Assembly (NCBI GenBank): GCA_013298775.1
Contig: JAAFIV010000009.1
Coordinates: forward strand, 62,001 to 126,000
Reading direction: 5' to 3'
Length of the DNA: 64,000 nucleotides
DNA from: Ignavibacteria bacterium
Lineage (GTDB): Bacteria; Bacteroidota; Ignavibacteria; Kapaibacteriales; UBA4661
Positions 62,515-64,000 of this stretch are shown one piece after another (the first letter of the stretch is position 1; each line of letters begins with the position of its first letter). The translations under genes were made by a program, and so were the position numbers. The notes beneath the pieces are model-generated. The model saw nothing but the letters and a program-made list of their open reading frames with translations. It ran no database searches and was not told where the DNA came from.

Positions 62515-62535
62515 AGACGGGAAGAACGATAATGC

Positions 62536-63999
62536 CTACTGCGCCAGCCCCGTCACCCTATCCACAACCCGCACCACACCTGCGCCATTGTACGAATGAT
62601 ACTCACCATTGTACATCGCATCCGCGCTTACGGGACCGAGTTTAAACACGCCCTTCGAGACCGCCCGCGCCAGATAGTAGTAGTGCTGCGGCGTTGCGCC
62701 TCCAGCGTTTACGAAAAAGTTAATGCGGTCGTCGCGGATGTCGAGGTAGCTGGGTTCGGTGTTGTCTTTTATCCAGCCAAGCTCAGGAACTGCGCCCACT
62801 CTGGGGTTTTCGATTTCCAAGCCCGCCGGAAGCATATCCGTGATGGCAACGTTGGAAACGGCTTGTTTGCTGAGGGAAGCGAGTGTAATTTTCACCACAA
62901 CCAAATCATTTTGGAGAATGTTATCAGGCGAAAGCGGCTTCCCGTCTCGCGTGAGGAAGGTGCGGCGTACTTGAATAAAACTATCTTCTTGCGGGAATGA
63001 GCCGTCAGCACTCAAGCCCTGTGTGTCCCAGAAATAGTACAACGTGCCTTGCCCGCTAGAGGTGATGCTGATTTGCTGTCCCGCGAGGTAATGCCCTGTT
63101 TGCTGCGAAAGCACAACATCTGTGCCTGTGAATTGTGCAATTTGCTTACCGCCCGCACTAATACTTGCCTGTACGGTGCTTGCCGCCGCACTTCGCGCAA
63201 TTTTTCCCAATGCCACAAGCGCGACCGCATTTTCCTGCGTGTTCAGATACCGCGAGGTTTTAAGCTGCTCCGAGAGGTGTTTCGCCATGATGCCAATTTG
63301 CGGATTTTCTGGCTCTACTTCCAACAGTGCGTTCAGCGAAATAGCTTCGTCGCGGATGTACGAGTAAAAACTGCCGTCGAACGCCGTCGTTGCTCGCTCG
63401 CCGTCCAATGCTTTCGGCAAGAGCGCACGGTAGCTGGCTTTATCGCCCGCAAGGAAATACGCGCTTGCCAGCAAATAGCGCGAATCCAACGCGAGCGAGT
63501 CTTTGTTTGCCTTGTAGTAGTTCATCGTCGGGAAATCGGCTTTATTTGCCAATGCCAAAACGTAGAGGGAATAAAAAATCGTTTTTGCGGGAATATACTT
63601 GGTTTTAAGCGCGTTTGAGCGGTCGTAGTAGCCGTACCATTCATAATTGCGTTCCTTCACTTTTTTGCTCAAATATCCGTACAAGCGGCTCTGGAACTGC
63701 TCTCCCACCTCGTAGCCCGCTTTTTGTGCTTCCATAAGGAAATGCGCCCCATATGCGCTGCCCCACCAACTTTCTTCCGCGCCACCCTGCCAATACGACA
63801 ACGAGCCATTGTAAAGCTGCATCGAAGCAAGTTTGCGAATTGCCTCTTGGATATTGAACGCCGCTTGGTTACTTGCTCCTACGGCATTCCCATCTTGCCC
63901 CCTCTCCTTCTGGGAGAGGGCTGGGGTGAGGGTCGGAGAATTTTGCTGCAACGATTTTGCCAAATCGCCCACATACAACTGCGGAAACACGCTTGAAAC
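62536..63999 (-). CDS. Alpha-2-macroglobulin family protein, C-terminal part (5' end outside the window)
   Basis: The C-terminal 488 residues of a bacterial alpha-2-macroglobulin, a periplasmic protease trap. The frame stays open through 63999 with no start, so the gene begins beyond the window. Seen: helical TED-type segments (SLSYWQGGAEESWWGSAYGA, TQENAVALVALGKIARS), then beta domains with MG10-like features (VAITDMLPAGLEIENPRVG, YYYLARAVSKGVFKLGPVSA, AMYNGEYHSYNGAG). The residues SPTLTPALSQKERGQDG near the N-terminal edge are encoded by an inserted repeat (63897-63937). Thioester Cys, if any, would lie upstream of the window. PBP1C, the usual partner, is not visible. Confidence 0.88.
   Translation of the reverse strand, partial: VSSVFPQLYVGDLAKSLQQNSPTLTPALSQKERGQDGNAVGASNQAAFNIQEAIRKLASMQLYNGSLSYWQGGAEESWWGSAYGAHFLMEAQKAGYEVGEQFQSRLYGYLSKKVKERNYEWYGYYDRSNALKTKYIPAKTIFYSLYVLALANKADFPTMNYYKANKDSLALDSRYLLASAYFLAGDKASYRALLPKALDGERATTAFDGSFYSYIRDEAISLNALLEVEPENPQIGIMAKHLSEQLKTSRYLNTQENAVALVALGKIARSAAASTVQASISAGGKQIAQFTGTDVVLSQQTGHYLAGQQISITSSGQGTLYYFWDTQGLSADGSFPQEDSFIQVRRTFLTRDGKPLSPDNILQNDLVVVKITLASLSKQAVSNVAITDMLPAGLEIENPRVGAVPELGWIKDNTEPSYLDIRDDRINFFVNAGGATPQHYYYLARAVSKGVFKLGPVSADAMYNGEYHSYNGAGVVRVVDRVTGLAQ
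63897..63937. repeat. Palindromic repeat inside the alpha-2-macroglobulin gene
   Basis: CCCTCTCCTTCTGGGAGAGG followed by GCTGGGGTGAGGGTCGGA matches the core of the elements at 23009-23148 and 55957-56049. Read on the minus strand it gives PTLTPALSQKERGQ in frame, without a stop. Confidence 0.85.
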
Positions 64000-64000
64000 C

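Larger units (their letters stand above)
61896..62535. other. 640-bp gap between porU and the alpha-2-macroglobulin gene
   Basis: Holds a terminator-like hairpin (62279-62325), the palindromic element at 62363-62514 and otherwise AT-rich sequence. I see no gene with conserved features; short open frames here have no ribosome site. Confidence 0.55.

Overview
The window reads as chromosomal DNA of about 50% GC from a Gram-negative bacterium of the Bacteroidota/Chlorobiota (FCB) group. The main evidence is a type IX secretion system: PorU (57516-61895) and PorV (56147-57343) are adjacent, and two very large cell-surface proteins (3-3896 and 24723-32174) end in a T9SS C-terminal sorting domain. 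A Kapabacteria- or Ignavibacteria-like member would fit, but the lineage cannot be fixed from sequence reading alone. I recognised no rRNA, tRNA or CRISPR array, and no intact transposase.

Layout. 1-11300 is mostly plus strand: the end of an Asp-box T9SS protein, a cyclophilin lipoprotein, a polyprenyl diphosphate synthase, a TPR protein, the monofunctional glycosyltransferase MtgA, the redox chaperone Hsp33, a family-4 uracil-DNA glycosylase and a PlsC-like acyltransferase. 11400-18700 holds a TonB-C-like protein, a MarR regulator overlapping a PAP2 phosphatase, and a minus-strand set of RelA/SpoT, a nucleotidyltransferase and an FtsX-type permease with a histidine-rich loop. 18900-24200 runs on the plus strand: a CheY-like protein, a receiver-first histidine kinase, fructose-1,6-bisphosphatase, and PlsY with GpsA, which together feed phospholipid synthesis. 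24723-32174 is one gene for a 2483-residue Kelch/NHL/IPT adhesin-like protein. 32446-44388 is a minus-strand run: orphan Rieske protein, aldo/keto reductase, nucleotide-sugar epimerase, Uma2 nuclease-like protein, TPR protein, lumazine synthase, PHP phosphoesterase, an outer-membrane protein, a giant Asp-box protein and a LolA-like protein. 44578-53896 holds a DUF433/DUF5615 toxin-antitoxin pair, PyrD, a GIN-domain protein, PBP2, an outer-membrane protein, CoaX and a cytoplasmic GH13 amylase. 53995-63999 holds an SLBB/polysaccharide export protein, PorV, PorU and the C-terminal part of an alpha-2-macroglobulin.

The theme is the cell envelope: peptidoglycan (MtgA, PBP2), phospholipids (PlsY, GpsA, PlsC-like, PAP2), export (T9SS, SLBB) and secreted repeat proteins.

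The most unusual feature is in the spaces between genes. At least six different families of 100-200 bp palindromic, MITE-like elements occupy many of them. The best supported is a 144-bp element with GTAAC...GTTAC-type ends and exact 8-bp target duplications at two sites, which matches the end rules of the IS66 family. Other families touch or enter genes: one is read in frame inside the alpha-2-macroglobulin, one sits in the signal peptide of the PAP2 phosphatase, one landed directly after the plsY stop codon, and one overlaps the stop codon of mrdA.
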